The notes beneath the pieces were generated by a model. The model searched no databases. It was not told the origin of the DNA and saw only the letters and a program-made list of their open reading frames with translations. Shown in pieces: positions 34,201 to 42,737 of a DNA stretch of 64,000 bases (the stretch's first letter is position 1; every line of letters begins with the position of its first letter). The translations under genes were made by a program, and so were the position numbers. The DNA is from an uncultured Eggerthellaceae bacterium (lineage in GTDB: Bacteria > Actinomycetota > Coriobacteriia > Coriobacteriales > Eggerthellaceae): assembly GCA_947626195.1 (NCBI GenBank), contig CANQRF010000003.1:108034-172033 (forward strand), read 5' to 3'.

Positions 34201-36015
34201 ATGGCCACAACAAGAAGAAACCCCTTTGCCGCGCTCATAAGCGGCATCGCCACCGTCGCGCTTGCGTTCGGCATGGTGCCGGCAGCAGCTTTCGCAAACC
34301 CGAGCGACCTTGCGCCCGAGGAGATTGCCATACGGCTGGCCGATGCGGCAGAGACCCCCATTATGACCATCGAGGTCTTAGGCGAGGCAGAGACGGCACC
34401 CGGCGAGACGCTGCTCACCTTTGAGGACGACGACGTTGCCACGGCGTTCATCCACGAGACCGAACAGCGCGACGGGCTTGATGTCGAAGTGATAGCAGAC
34501 GACCTCGAAGGCGCCATGATCGTCACGGTGACCAGCGCAAACGCCGCAAGCACCGACGCACTCATCCAAGCCGTCGACGAGATCGACGGCGTGGACGCCC
34601 AGCCCAATTTCATCTACACGCTGCCAAACGAGATCGCGGCGCCCAAGCCCATCGGCGAGACCGCCGAAGCGCTTGCCGAAGAAGGCGATGAGCCTGAGCT
34701 GCCCGCAAACTTTCCCAACGACAAGTTTGCAGCCAAATACCAGTATCAATTCCTCCCCATTGGCGACGGCACTTCCAAATCCGGCTCCAACATTATCGAG
34801 GCATGGGATCTCGTGCAGGCCCAATCGGCCAAATCGGCGCTCTCGCACATAAGCATCGGCGTCATCGACTCAGGCATCAACAAGGACCATGAGGATTTGC
34901 AGGACAACATCGACTATGCCCACACCTATGACGCCAACACGGGGAGCACCGACGCCACCGACATCATCGGCCACGGCTCGATGGTGACCGGCATCATCGC
35001 TGCCACCTCCAACAACGGCTTAGGCATCGCCGGCGTGGCCGACGCCGTCCCCGGCACCGTTTCCGTCATACCCGTGAAAGTGTTCACCGACAGCGGCGAG
35101 ACGACTTCCGACATCCTCATCGAGGCCCTCGACTATCTTGACGGGCTTATCGAAGACGGCGTCATTGATGATTTGCGGGTCATCAACATGAGCCTCGGCA
35201 TGTACAGCAAATCCGCGGCGAATCCTGATAATGCGTTCTTTCGGGTTGTGAGCCACCTGACGTTTGACCACGACGTGCTCATCGTCGGCGCCGGCGGCAA
35301 CGGCGATGAGAACAATCAGGCCATCATGGATCCGATATATCCGAGCGATTATGAGGCATGCTTGGGCGTGACCGCGCTCACCGAGACGGGCGCCAACGCG
35401 TACTTCTCCGACTACAATCAGGCAAAGGACATCTCGGCACCCGGCATGGACATCGCCGGCCCTGCCGAAGAGGGCAGCACCTACGAGCTGGGGAGCGGCA
35501 CCTCCCACGCTGCACCCATCGCCTCGGGCGTGGCAGCGCTCATGCTCATGGTGGATCCGACGCTCTCGCCTGCCGAGATCATCGACATCATCAAGAGCAC
35601 GGCCGTCCCCATTCCCGACCGCTCGGAAAACGACTGGTGCGACCTTTCCGGCAGCGCCGGTGCCCTTGACGCCGGCGGGGCACTGCTCGAGACGCTTAAG
35701 CGGGCGGAGGCATCTGCGCCGTCTGACGACGATCCGAATGCCCCTGCCGCTTCGGATGACCCCAGCGCTTCTGACAATCCAGATGACCCCAATGCCTACC
35801 GTGAGCCGAACGATGCCGAGTCGCAAAACAAGTTTTCCATGCTCAGCCGTACCGGAGACGAGACGAATTGGACCGGCTTGGCCGTCACGGCTGCCGTTGC
35901 GGCTCTCGTGGCCCTGTTCGCTCTATTCCAGATGAGAAGGAGCCGCTCGGCGGAGGCGGCGCAGTCAGCGACCACCTCTTCGTCTTCGGCACCCTCTCGC
36001 TTGAAGAGGAAATGA
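34201..36015 (+). CDS. wall- or membrane-anchored S8 (subtilisin-like) serine peptidase
   Basis: The 604-residue protein has a Sec signal peptide (ALISGIATVALAFGMVPAAAFA), a pro-region with a subtilisin inhibitor-like fold, and a catalytic domain with the triad Asp in GVIDSGIN (about 223), His in GHGSMVTG (about 258) and Ser in GTSHAAP (about 434). An Asp/Pro-rich stalk leads to a C-terminal anchor: SRTGDETNWTG, a hydrophobic helix and a basic tail. The anchor nearly matches the end of the surface protein at 55646, so both are probably processed by the same sortase. The frame extends upstream through the repeats, but ATG 34201 has AGGAGGAG and begins the signal peptide. Confidence 0.92.
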   Translation: MATTRRNPFAALISGIATVALAFGMVPAAAFANPSDLAPEEIAIRLADAAETPIMTIEVLGEAETAPGETLLTFEDDDVATAFIHETEQRDGLDVEVIADDLEGAMIVTVTSANAASTDALIQAVDEIDGVDAQPNFIYTLPNEIAAPKPIGETAEALAEEGDEPELPANFPNDKFAAKYQYQFLPIGDGTSKSGSNIIEAWDLVQAQSAKSALSHISIGVIDSGINKDHEDLQDNIDYAHTYDANTGSTDATDIIGHGSMVTGIIAATSNNGLGIAGVADAVPGTVSVIPVKVFTDSGETTSDILIEALDYLDGLIEDGVIDDLRVINMSLGMYSKSAANPDNAFFRVVSHLTFDHDVLIVGAGGNGDENNQAIMDPIYPSDYEACLGVTALTETGANAYFSDYNQAKDISAPGMDIAGPAEEGSTYELGSGTSHAAPIASGVAALMLMVDPTLSPAEIIDIIKSTAVPIPDRSENDWCDLSGSAGALDAGGALLETLKRAEASAPSDDDPNAPAASDDPSASDNPDDPNAYREPNDAESQNKFSMLSRTGDETNWTGLAVTAAVAALVALFALFQMRRSRSAEAAQSATTSSSSAPSRLKRK

Positions 36016-36075
36016 AAAGCGGGGCAACCGGCTAAACACTAAACGGCAAGGGAGAACGGGCAGAGGGCGCTCAAC

Positions 36076-37740
36076 ATGCTGGCCGTCATAGCTTTCATTC
36101 CCATCATCGTGACCGTCATTGTCATGGCCGGCTTCAACTGGCCGGCAAAGATCGCCCTCCCGTTGGCATGGCTCATCACGGCAGTGATCGGCTTCGCGAT
36201 CTGGCAGATGGATCTCGTGACGGTTGCCGCGCAGACGGTGACGGGATTTCTCTCTTCCTTCGATACGATCGTCATCATCTTCGGGGCGATTCTTATCATG
36301 AATTCGCTGAAACACTCCGGTGCGATGCGCGTCATCAACCGGATGTTCACCAACGTCAGCGACGATCCCCGCATTCAAATGGTGATCATCGGCTTCATGT
36401 TCGGCGCGTTCATCGAAGGCGCCGCCGGATTCGGCACGCCCGCCGCGTTGGCCGGCCCGTTGCTCATCAGCGTCGGCTTCCCGCCGCTCTGCGCCGCGAT
36501 GGTCGCGCTCATCTTGAACAGCACGCCGGTGGCCTTCGGCGCGGTCGGCACGCCGGTCAACACCACGTTCACCTTGGTGAGCGGCGAGCTGGCAAATGCC
36601 GGCGTCGCGGATCCTGAGGCATGGAAGATGGGTCTGACGCAATCGGTCGCCATTCCGAGCGCCATCATCTGCCCCTTCATCATTTTCATTGCGATGTGTT
36701 TGATGTGCAAATTATTCGGCAAGGAGAAGTCGATAAAGCCGGCCTTTGAATGCATCCCGTACATTCTGATGTCTGCGGCGGCTTTCTGCGTGCCGTATAT
36801 CATCTGCGCGACGTTCCTCGGACCGGAGTTCCCGTCTCTCATCGGTGCGTTGGTCGCCCTCGTCGTCACCGTGGTGGCCGCTCGAAGAAAGATCCTCGTT
36901 CCGAAGAACCGCTTCGAATTTCCCGAGCGTTCTCAATGGCTGGACTATTGGAAGTCCAAGACAACGGTGGCAGAGGAGCAGCGCGAGGAAGCGGCGATGT
37001 CTCCCGTCAAAGCGTGGGCGCCCTATGCGCTGATAGCCTTCGTGTTGGTCATCACGCGCATTCCCCAGCTCGGAATCAAAGCGGTGCTGAATGTGACCAC
37101 CGCGCCGTTTGCCATCAGCATACCGGAGATATTCGGCGTGCCAGTTGATTTCGCTTTCAAATGGGCTTGGAACCCGGGCGTTCTGCCGCTCATCATGGTG
37201 GCCCTGCTCATCATTCCGCTGCATAACATGAAAGGCGCCCAAGTAAGGGCGGCATGGGGCGAAACGTTCAAAATGGTCAGCGGCGCGGCATTGGCGCTTC
37301 TGTTCGGCTTCGCCATGGTGCAGCTTTTCAAGAACTCCGGAGCCGCGTTCAACAACAGCGGTTTGGACAGCATGATCATCGTGATGGCAAATGGGCTCAC
37401 GGGATTGTTCGGCACCGCCTACATTGTCGTCGCCCCCATCATCGGCATCATCGGGGCCTTCATCTCCGGTTCCGACACCGTGTCATGCACCCTGTTCTCG
37501 GCTTTGCAATATACGGCAGCCGTGCGCTTGGGTCTGCCGGCGATGCTGATTCTCGCGATGCAGGTCATGGGCGGCGCCATGGGGAACATGATTTGCGTCA
37601 ACAACATCGTGGCCGCATGCGCGACCTGCGGCACGACCGGCGCAGAAGGACGCCTGATGCGATCCAATGCGCTGCCGTGCTTCATCTACGCCGTGCTGAC
37701 CGTGCTCATCGTCGGCGGGCTGATACTGGCCAACCCCTGA
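36076..37740 (+). CDS. L-lactate permease (LctP/LldP family)
   Basis: The 554-residue protein has about thirteen hydrophobic helices and the family segments FGAFIEGAAGFGTPAALAGPLL, GAVGTPVNTTF, FISGSDTVSCTLFSALQ and GNMICVNNIVAACATCG. It imports lactate or glycolate with protons. It is 60 bp after the subtilase gene on the same strand. No lactate dehydrogenase or lactate utilisation gene is adjacent. Confidence 0.93.
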   Translation: MLAVIAFIPIIVTVIVMAGFNWPAKIALPLAWLITAVIGFAIWQMDLVTVAAQTVTGFLSSFDTIVIIFGAILIMNSLKHSGAMRVINRMFTNVSDDPRIQMVIIGFMFGAFIEGAAGFGTPAALAGPLLISVGFPPLCAAMVALILNSTPVAFGAVGTPVNTTFTLVSGELANAGVADPEAWKMGLTQSVAIPSAIICPFIIFIAMCLMCKLFGKEKSIKPAFECIPYILMSAAAFCVPYIICATFLGPEFPSLIGALVALVVTVVAARRKILVPKNRFEFPERSQWLDYWKSKTTVAEEQREEAAMSPVKAWAPYALIAFVLVITRIPQLGIKAVLNVTTAPFAISIPEIFGVPVDFAFKWAWNPGVLPLIMVALLIIPLHNMKGAQVRAAWGETFKMVSGAALALLFGFAMVQLFKNSGAAFNNSGLDSMIIVMANGLTGLFGTAYIVVAPIIGIIGAFISGSDTVSCTLFSALQYTAAVRLGLPAMLILAMQVMGGAMGNMICVNNIVAACATCGTTGAEGRLMRSNALPCFIYAVLTVLIVGGLILANP

Positions 37741-37807
37741 GTTCGCCTTGAGTGCACCGATTGGGTTAGCGCTTGCCGTGAAGTCGGCCCCAGTGGCCTG
37801 ATTCGGC

Positions 37808-37813
37808 TATAAT
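37808..37813 (+). promoter_or_regulatory. -10 box upstream of the NeuD-like gene
   Basis: A perfect TATAAT lies 35 bp before the GTG start at 37849. No good -35 is seen at 16-18 bp. Confidence 0.4.
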
Positions 37814-37848
37814 TCAATCCCATCCATCTGGCAAAAGGACGTGTTGTT

Positions 37849-38474
37849 GTGAAAGATGTCATCATCATCGGAACCGGCGGACATGCCAAGGTCGTTGCGG
37901 ACATCATCCTCAGCTCCGGCGACAATATAGTCGGCTTTTTCTCCGCCAACGAGAATGAGAACTCCTTTCTCGGCAAGGAAATTCTAGGGGGGGGGAGGCC
38001 GCCTATAGGGACTATCCGGGCTGCTGCTTCATAGTCGCCATCGGGAACCCCTCCATCAGGCAGCGCATCGTATCGCAGATGCGCGATGCGAGCTGGTACA
38101 CGGCGATCCACCCTTCAGCGACAATCTCGCCCTTGGGGACCTCCATTGGAGCGGGCACGGTCATCGCCGCCCAAGCGGTCATCAACCCGTTTGCGCAGGT
38201 CGGCGAGCACTGCATCATCAACACGCACGCGGTGGTGGAGCACGACAACAAGATCGGCAGCTATTCGCACATTTCAGTGGGAGCCCAGCTTGCGGGAGCG
38301 GTGATCATCGGTGACAAGACGTGGATTGGGATAGGCGCGACGGTAAAGGAGGGGCTGAGCATCTGCGGTGATTGCATGGTCGGTGCTGGAGCCACCGTCG
38401 TCCACCATATCACCGAGCCGGGCACCTACGTCGGCTGCCCCGCCAAGCCCCTGCAAAGGCATCGCGGCAATTGA
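37849..38474 (+). pseudogene. NeuD/PglD-like sugar O-acyltransferase, frameshifted at a G9 tract (possibly phase-variable)
   Basis: The first 46 codons from GTG 37849 encode a NeuD-type start (KDVIIIGTGGHAKVVADIILSSGDNIVGFF). At 37987-37995 a run of nine G residues shifts translation, which stops at 38034. The correct frame resumes as EAAYRDYPGCCFIVAIGNPSIRQRI and continues through a left-handed beta-helix acyltransferase with hexapeptide repeats (ISPLGTSIGAGTVIAAQAVINPFAQVG) to VGCPAKPLQ. Ten or seven G residues would restore a protein of about 208 residues. Such enzymes acetylate nucleotide sugars for surface glycans. The gene stands alone here, without glycan genes beside it. Confidence 0.85.
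37987..37995 (+). repeat. homopolymeric G9 tract
   Basis: Nine consecutive G bases lie inside the NeuD-like reading frame, exactly at the frameshift. Tracts of this length slip readily during replication. Confidence 0.9.
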
Positions 38475-38558
38475 AGCGCTGGAAGAGCTTAAGGCTGTCT
38501 CACATGAATGCTCGAGATTGATGAGCGCTGAGATTTCGGGCACGAAAAGCTGGGGGAT

Positions 38559-38813
38559 CTAGAGCAGCGGGGCGATCTTCGCGTCGATCTGCTCGAGAGT
38601 CGTTGACGGGGCGAACCGGTCTATGACGTTTCCATCGCGGTCGACGAGAAACTTCGTGAAGTTCCACTTGATGTTCCCGCCGAGTATCCCTTTGGTCTTG
38701 CCTTTGAGGTAGTCGAAGAGCGGATCGGCGCTCTCGTCTTTGGTAGGCTCTTCGTTGATCGTGATCGGCATCGTTTTGAAATCAACGTCGGGGTGGGTTC
38801 CATGGCAGGTCAT
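38559..38813 (-). pseudogene. glutathione peroxidase, 5'-truncated
   Basis: The 84 residues correspond to the C-terminal half of glutathione peroxidases: ADPLFDYLKGKTKGILGGNIKWNFTKFLVDRDG with the conserved Trp and Asn of the active site. The N-terminal part that holds the peroxidatic Cys or Sec and the Gln is absent. The first ~12 residues (MTCHGTHPDVD) do not belong to the family. An ATG at 38813 with GGAG upstream could still be translated, but peroxidase activity is not expected. Confidence 0.8.
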
Positions 38814-38887
38814 TGCGGGTGCTCCTATCCGATAGCATTTCTTTGACGGTCATTATAATCATTGAGTGCTATTAAATTGTGCAAAAT

Positions 38888-38996
38888 TTATATCGTTGAG
38901 ATTCTGTCTCTGAGACAAGAGCCGGAATGCCGCAGCTTGCCGTTCATGCCGCCGTCGAACGTCAGATCATAGGCGAGCTTCCAGGCTGCTCCACCC
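38888..38996 (-). pseudogene. hipA remnant
   Basis: A short stretch reads AYDLTFDGGMNGKLRHSGS before a stop at 38888-38890. It matches the AYDLTRNGGMNGERATT segment of the intact HipA at 41026-42195, both at protein level and in many bases (compare TTCATGCCGCCG at 38945 and 41187). The rest of the gene is gone. It lies just downstream of the shortened AlbA_2 gene. Confidence 0.5.
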
Positions 38997-39003
38997 CATC
39001 TTT

Positions 39004-40032
39004 TTACAACCGGTACCGTGTGGCACGCCCCGTTCCCTCGACTTCGACCAGACGCTTTTCCTCAAGAAGTTTCAAAATCCGCGCAACCTTGCTCTTGCCC
39101 GCTCCTAGATGCCCCTCTATTTCGGAGCGTTTCATCGGGCCGTACTTTCCGAGAAGGTCAACAATATGCCGCTCCTCTTCATTGAGCCCATTGACCGAAG
39201 ACCTGCTGGGCAGCACCACGCTCATGGACGAAGCGCTGACAGAGAACCGAGGCGAGAGGCCGCTCCCTCGGTAAGCTGCTCTTATTCGGGGAATTCCAGT
39301 TCCAAATTTTTCGATATATCCCAGTTTGGCGAATACATCCGCAATAAGAGGATTGCGAAGCACCGACAATCTTCCCGCAAGATAGTCCTCCTCGGAAATG
39401 TCGACAGGCAGGCCGCCCGGCGAATTGACTTCCACCCTATCCTCATAAAACGATACCTTGATCGCTGCTTTTACATCCCATGCCCTATGAACGAGGGCGT
39501 TTGCAATCGCTTCGCGATAGGCGGTTTCTGGAACAAGATAGCTTTCCTTGCGTTCGAAACCATCGATTGTTTCCATCCGGTAGTACCGATTAAACATGGC
39601 GATGGCTTTTTCGTAGAGCTCCAATGCCGAAGCGTGCTCCACCGTTTGTCGCTCCATAAACTCGTTTGCATTCGCGCCAAATCTGACGATGTCGACGCCT
39701 GGAAAGCTATTCTCATCAGCAAGGACAGCTGCGGCATTGTTGAATCCGCTCGTAGATGTGTAAAGACCCAAAGTTTTATAGACCTTCACATCTACTTCTT
39801 CCAAATCGAGCTTATCTATTAACGCCGCGTTCAAAATCGTGAGGCTCAGTGATTGGTTCGCTGCGGGCGCCTCCTCGAATGAGGTGTTCAGTCCCTTCAG
39901 CACCAGACGATTGAGTTCGACCGCATCAACCTTGACAGTGGCCGTATGGCTTCGTTTGTATGCCTTTCCCAATGCATAATAGGGTGTATCAGCGCCTTCT
40001 GCATTGAACTCCAGATTATTTCTCTCTTGCAT
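39004..40032 (-). CDS. AlbA_2-family ATP-binding regulator lacking the N-terminal part of AlbA_2
   Basis: The 342-residue protein starts within the AlbA_2 domain: GADTPYYALGKAYKRS corresponds to the last third of that domain, and the SxEFK and GGxLxxGV blocks are absent. The HATPase_c_4 region (YREAIANALVHRAWDV, VEVNSPGGLPVDISEEDYLAGR, NPLIADVFAKLGYIEKFGTGIPRI) and a C-terminal winged helix (MKRSEIEGHLGAGKSKVARILKLLEEKRLVEV) are intact. ATG 40032 has CGGGAG at good spacing and an in-frame TGA lies upstream, so the shortened start is real. Two palindromes precede it. It may act without the usual nucleic-acid-binding head, or be a decayed gene. Confidence 0.75.
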   Translation of the reverse strand: MQERNNLEFNAEGADTPYYALGKAYKRSHTATVKVDAVELNRLVLKGLNTSFEEAPAANQSLSLTILNAALIDKLDLEEVDVKVYKTLGLYTSTSGFNNAAAVLADENSFPGVDIVRFGANANEFMERQTVEHASALELYEKAIAMFNRYYRMETIDGFERKESYLVPETAYREAIANALVHRAWDVKAAIKVSFYEDRVEVNSPGGLPVDISEEDYLAGRLSVLRNPLIADVFAKLGYIEKFGTGIPRIRAAYRGSGLSPRFSVSASSMSVVLPSRSSVNGLNEEERHIVDLLGKYGPMKRSEIEGHLGAGKSKVARILKLLEEKRLVEVEGTGRATRYRL

Positions 40033-40064
40033 AGATTCTCCCGTTTCGACTCAGCAGCGTGATA

Positions 40065-40079
40065 CGTAAATATTTTACG
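40065..40079. promoter_or_regulatory. palindrome upstream of the shortened AlbA_2 gene
   Basis: CGTAAA-TAT-TTTACG is a perfect palindrome 33 bp before the start codon. Its half-site recurs in the longer palindrome at 40090. Confidence 0.5.
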
Positions 40080-40089
40080 ACTCATGAAA

Positions 40090-40116
40090 GTGAATCGCAA
40101 ATTATTTACGATTCAC
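40090..40116. promoter_or_regulatory. 27-bp palindrome upstream of the shortened AlbA_2 gene
   Basis: GTGAATCG and CGATTCAC are perfect arms around an A+T-rich centre that contains a TTTACG-like half-site. Together with 40065 it looks like a double operator. Confidence 0.55.
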
Positions 40117-40266
40117 TCGCGAAATATTATAGGCCCCTTTTCCATGTCGTTTATAGCATGTGCTAAATAAGGCTTCTATCTTCGCGACAAGGTTCCTCTT
40201 CTTTTCAAGAATGCATTATCGTTTCAGCGCATTGAAGAAAAACTTGCGCAGCTGCTAAACCGCGAT

Positions 40267-40875
40267 TTACTTGAGGTCGGCGGTCTTGTAGCGTTCGTAA
40301 CCCTCGTAGGCATAGCTGGCATCGATGCCCTTCATGAAGGTCTCTCGGTCATCGATCTGATCGGTCAGCACTTCCTTGAGCAGCATCTTTATCTCCGTAT
40401 CCTTGATGGGGCTTCGCTCCATAGCGAGCAGGTAGTCTTGCCTATCGACTCGCTGCCAATCGACGACAACGCCTTGCTCGCTCTTCAGGATGTGGTCGAG
40501 CCAAATCCTCATACTCCTCCCGTTTCCCTCGCGGAAGGGGTGAGCCACGTTCATCTCGATGTACTTCTCGATGATTTCGTCGAAGCTCGACTGTGGCATC
40601 AGCTCGATCTTCCTCACCGCATCACGCAGATAGAGCGCGGAGGCAAACCGGAACCCGCCCTTGGCTATATCGACTTGGCGTAGCTCTCCGGCAAAGGCAT
40701 AGACATCTTGGAACAGATAGCCGTGTATGAAAGATAGCGTCTCGAACGATCCGGGCTCTCTGCCGTCGAGCAGATTTTGGGCGAACAGCTCGGCCGCGCG
40801 AGTTTTCGTCAAGCGCTCTTCCGCTTCATGCGATTCTGCCGAAGATGATAGCCCGAGCTTGTTTTCGAGAACCAT
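40267..40875 (-). CDS. Fic/DOC family adenylyltransferase-type protein
   Basis: The 202-residue protein has the Fic core with HPFREGNGR near residue 112, including the catalytic His, and the upstream flap ELRQVDIAKGGFRF. Fic proteins usually transfer AMP to target proteins. I see no inhibitory (S/T)xxxE(G/N) helix in the N-terminus, and no small antitoxin gene lies next to it. ATG 40875 follows GAGGGCGG; an upstream TTG at 40917 is unlikely. It lies downstream of hipBA on the same strand, after a small hairpin. Confidence 0.85.
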   Translation of the reverse strand: MVLENKLGLSSSAESHEAEERLTKTRAAELFAQNLLDGREPGSFETLSFIHGYLFQDVYAFAGELRQVDIAKGGFRFASALYLRDAVRKIELMPQSSFDEIIEKYIEMNVAHPFREGNGRSMRIWLDHILKSEQGVVVDWQRVDRQDYLLAMERSPIKDTEIKMLLKEVLTDQIDDRETFMKGIDASYAYEGYERYKTADLK

Positions 40876-40908
40876 TTTGCCGCCCTCTGCAAACGCCAAT
40901 ACTAAACG

Positions 40909-40927
40909 AGCCGGCAAAATGCCGGCT
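40909..40927. terminator. hairpin between hipA and fic
   Basis: AGCCGGC-AAAAT-GCCGGCT has a perfect 7-bp stem. It could partly separate fic from hipBA transcription. Confidence 0.4.
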
Positions 40928-41025
40928 TTCGAGAAGCCGCGTTCATTATGGCAGAGATTGCCTCTTTCCGCATCGTGGGGCGGTAGTCGTCAATATATAC
41001 GAAACGACCTCGCTTCAGACGAACC

Positions 41026-42195
41026 TCAGACAAGTAGATCCGCCGACTTCAGCGTCTCACGCACATGATCGATGATCGACCTTATGCGGCTTGGAGGAAG
41101 CCCGGCCCGCAGGCCGACGGAAGTCATGTCTTCGATCGTGATGTCGCGGCCCTTCCCGTTCACCGTTGTCGCCCGCTCTCCGTTCATGCCGCCGTTGCGC
41201 GTCAGATCATAGGCGGGAGACAGGCACCATGAGCCCATGAACGGTTCGCGGAGATAAGAGAAGTTCTTCGCATGGTCGTCACGATTCCCGATCATGACAT
41301 TGAACACCATCAGCCGGAAAAGGCGCTCCACCTCCTCGATGTCATCGGTGAGCCTGAGCGTGAGCTTCAGGAGGATGTCATAGTCAAGGTTCGGAATGCG
41401 GTGCGATGTTTCCAAGAGCGCACCTGCTGAGATCATATGAATTTTGGTTACCTCGCCGTGCTGATCGATAGGGCGATCGAAGCGCCTCACCGCAAAGTAA
41501 CCGCCGCATTGCTTCGATGGCAGCAGCCTCACCTCAGGAACATCGATGCCGCACTCCTTCGCCGCAAGGGCAACCTTGTATTCATGAACCCCGATGTCGC
41601 GGGAATCGTACGAAGAGGGGAATTTGACGATCCACGGCCTGCCATCGATCTCGGTGAGGATCTTCGGCCGTGCGCCGCCGGATGAGCCCCCCATCGCGAA
41701 CAGCGCATCAATATCCTCGGTGAAATCGGTCTTGAGCATCTGCGCGCAGTCGTTCGCGATGCGGTCGTAATCTTCGAGGACGGTCTCGTCGGCAAAAGAA
41801 AAAACCGGACGATACTCAAGCGCGCCCATGCCGCTATTGCCGACAATGGCAAGCCGAACCAGCGGGCCTGCGTCTTCAGGGTCGATGCCGTTGTTCCGCA
41901 GAACACGATCGACGAGAAGCCTTCCCCACCCATCCGGCAGGCTGTCGTCGAACACGCCGAACACGCCGTCGAGCGGATGAGGTTTGGCGACGAAGACGCC
42001 GGATTCCAAGGGAAGGCTGAAGGGAGAGATGCTGAAACCGCGGACGAGCCAATCGGCATCGTATTCAAAGGCGAGGACCTGCGAATCGGCGAGCGCAAGC
42101 GTTCCGACTTTTTCGCCTTGATACGCGACAACCACCTTGTCCAAGGAAAGATCGATCGGATGACGCTTCTGATCGACTCTAGGCTGACCGCTCAT
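41026..42195 (-). CDS. hipA: HipA-type serine/threonine kinase toxin
   Basis: The 389-residue protein has an N-terminal couple_hipA domain (VVVAYQGEKVGTLAL to LPDGWGRLL) and the HipA kinase core: glycine-rich GGSSGGARPKIL, IVKFPSS with the ATP-binding Lys, catalytic NRDDHAKNF and metal-binding AYDLTRNGG. HipA proteins phosphorylate tRNA synthetases and induce persistence. ATG 42195 has GGAGGTC upstream and overlaps the end of hipB by 17 bp, so the pair is translationally coupled. Confidence 0.92.
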   Translation of the reverse strand: MSGQPRVDQKRHPIDLSLDKVVVAYQGEKVGTLALADSQVLAFEYDADWLVRGFSISPFSLPLESGVFVAKPHPLDGVFGVFDDSLPDGWGRLLVDRVLRNNGIDPEDAGPLVRLAIVGNSGMGALEYRPVFSFADETVLEDYDRIANDCAQMLKTDFTEDIDALFAMGGSSGGARPKILTEIDGRPWIVKFPSSYDSRDIGVHEYKVALAAKECGIDVPEVRLLPSKQCGGYFAVRRFDRPIDQHGEVTKIHMISAGALLETSHRIPNLDYDILLKLTLRLTDDIEEVERLFRLMVFNVMIGNRDDHAKNFSYLREPFMGSWCLSPAYDLTRNGGMNGERATTVNGKGRDITIEDMTSVGLRAGLPPSRIRSIIDHVRETLKSADLLV

Positions 42196-42460
42196 CGATG
42201 ACCTCCTGTATCGAAGCATAGTGCCGCTTCGCGAACAACTCGTCGAAGTCGTCTTCGCATCCCAATGCAACGCCGATTCGGACAAGGGAATCGAATGCGA
42301 TAAGGCCCTTCTGCTCGAACCGCTTATACGAGCCGAGCGACATGCCGGCGCGTTTCGCCAGTTGCGCCTGCGTGAAGCCATGTTCTTTCCTGCGCTTTTT
42401 CACGCGCTTCGACACTTCAACGACAATCTCGTACGGTGTCTTTTGATCCAAATCTATCAT
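42179..42460 (-). CDS. hipB: HipB-type HTH antitoxin
   Basis: The 93-residue protein has an HTH_3 domain (FTQAQLAKRAGMSLGSYKRFEQKGLI) in the middle and a C-terminal tail reaching into hipA. It should neutralise HipA and repress the operon. Two direct GCTAAAATA repeats precede the start codon. Confidence 0.9.
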   Translation of the reverse strand: MIDLDQKTPYEIVVEVSKRVKKRRKEHGFTQAQLAKRAGMSLGSYKRFEQKGLIAFDSLVRIGVALGCEDDFDELFAKRHYASIQEVIDERSA

Positions 42461-42466
42461 GGTTCA

Positions 42467-42503
42467 TATTTTAGCATTTTTATTGACAAACTGGTATTTT
42501 AGC
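42467..42503. promoter_or_regulatory. paired TATTTTAGC repeats upstream of hipB
   Basis: TATTTTAGC occurs at 42467-42475 and at 42495-42503, 28 bp apart in the same orientation, directly upstream of hipB. They are candidate HipB sites overlapping the promoter. Confidence 0.5.
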
Positions 42504-42737
42504 TAACATATAAGCCTTTAACGAAGGAAAATCTCGCGGGCTCATCCACGCAATACCATGTTTTCCAAAAATTTAAACGACATTCGACGGTCAAATGGTG
42601 ATCACCTGATATGAAAATGCTTGCGAAAGATGATTAAGGTGATTCGGAACATATCGAGCAAGCTATGAGAATTGCCCCAGTCTACTCCACGGCTTGCAGA
42701 AAAGAGGCGCTGCTGTCTTGATCATCGGTCATATTTT

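Noticed and set aside
38559..38813. A functional selenoprotein glutathione peroxidase
   Set aside because: The part of the protein that would contain Cys or Sec is absent, and no UGA or SECIS-like context is seen upstream.
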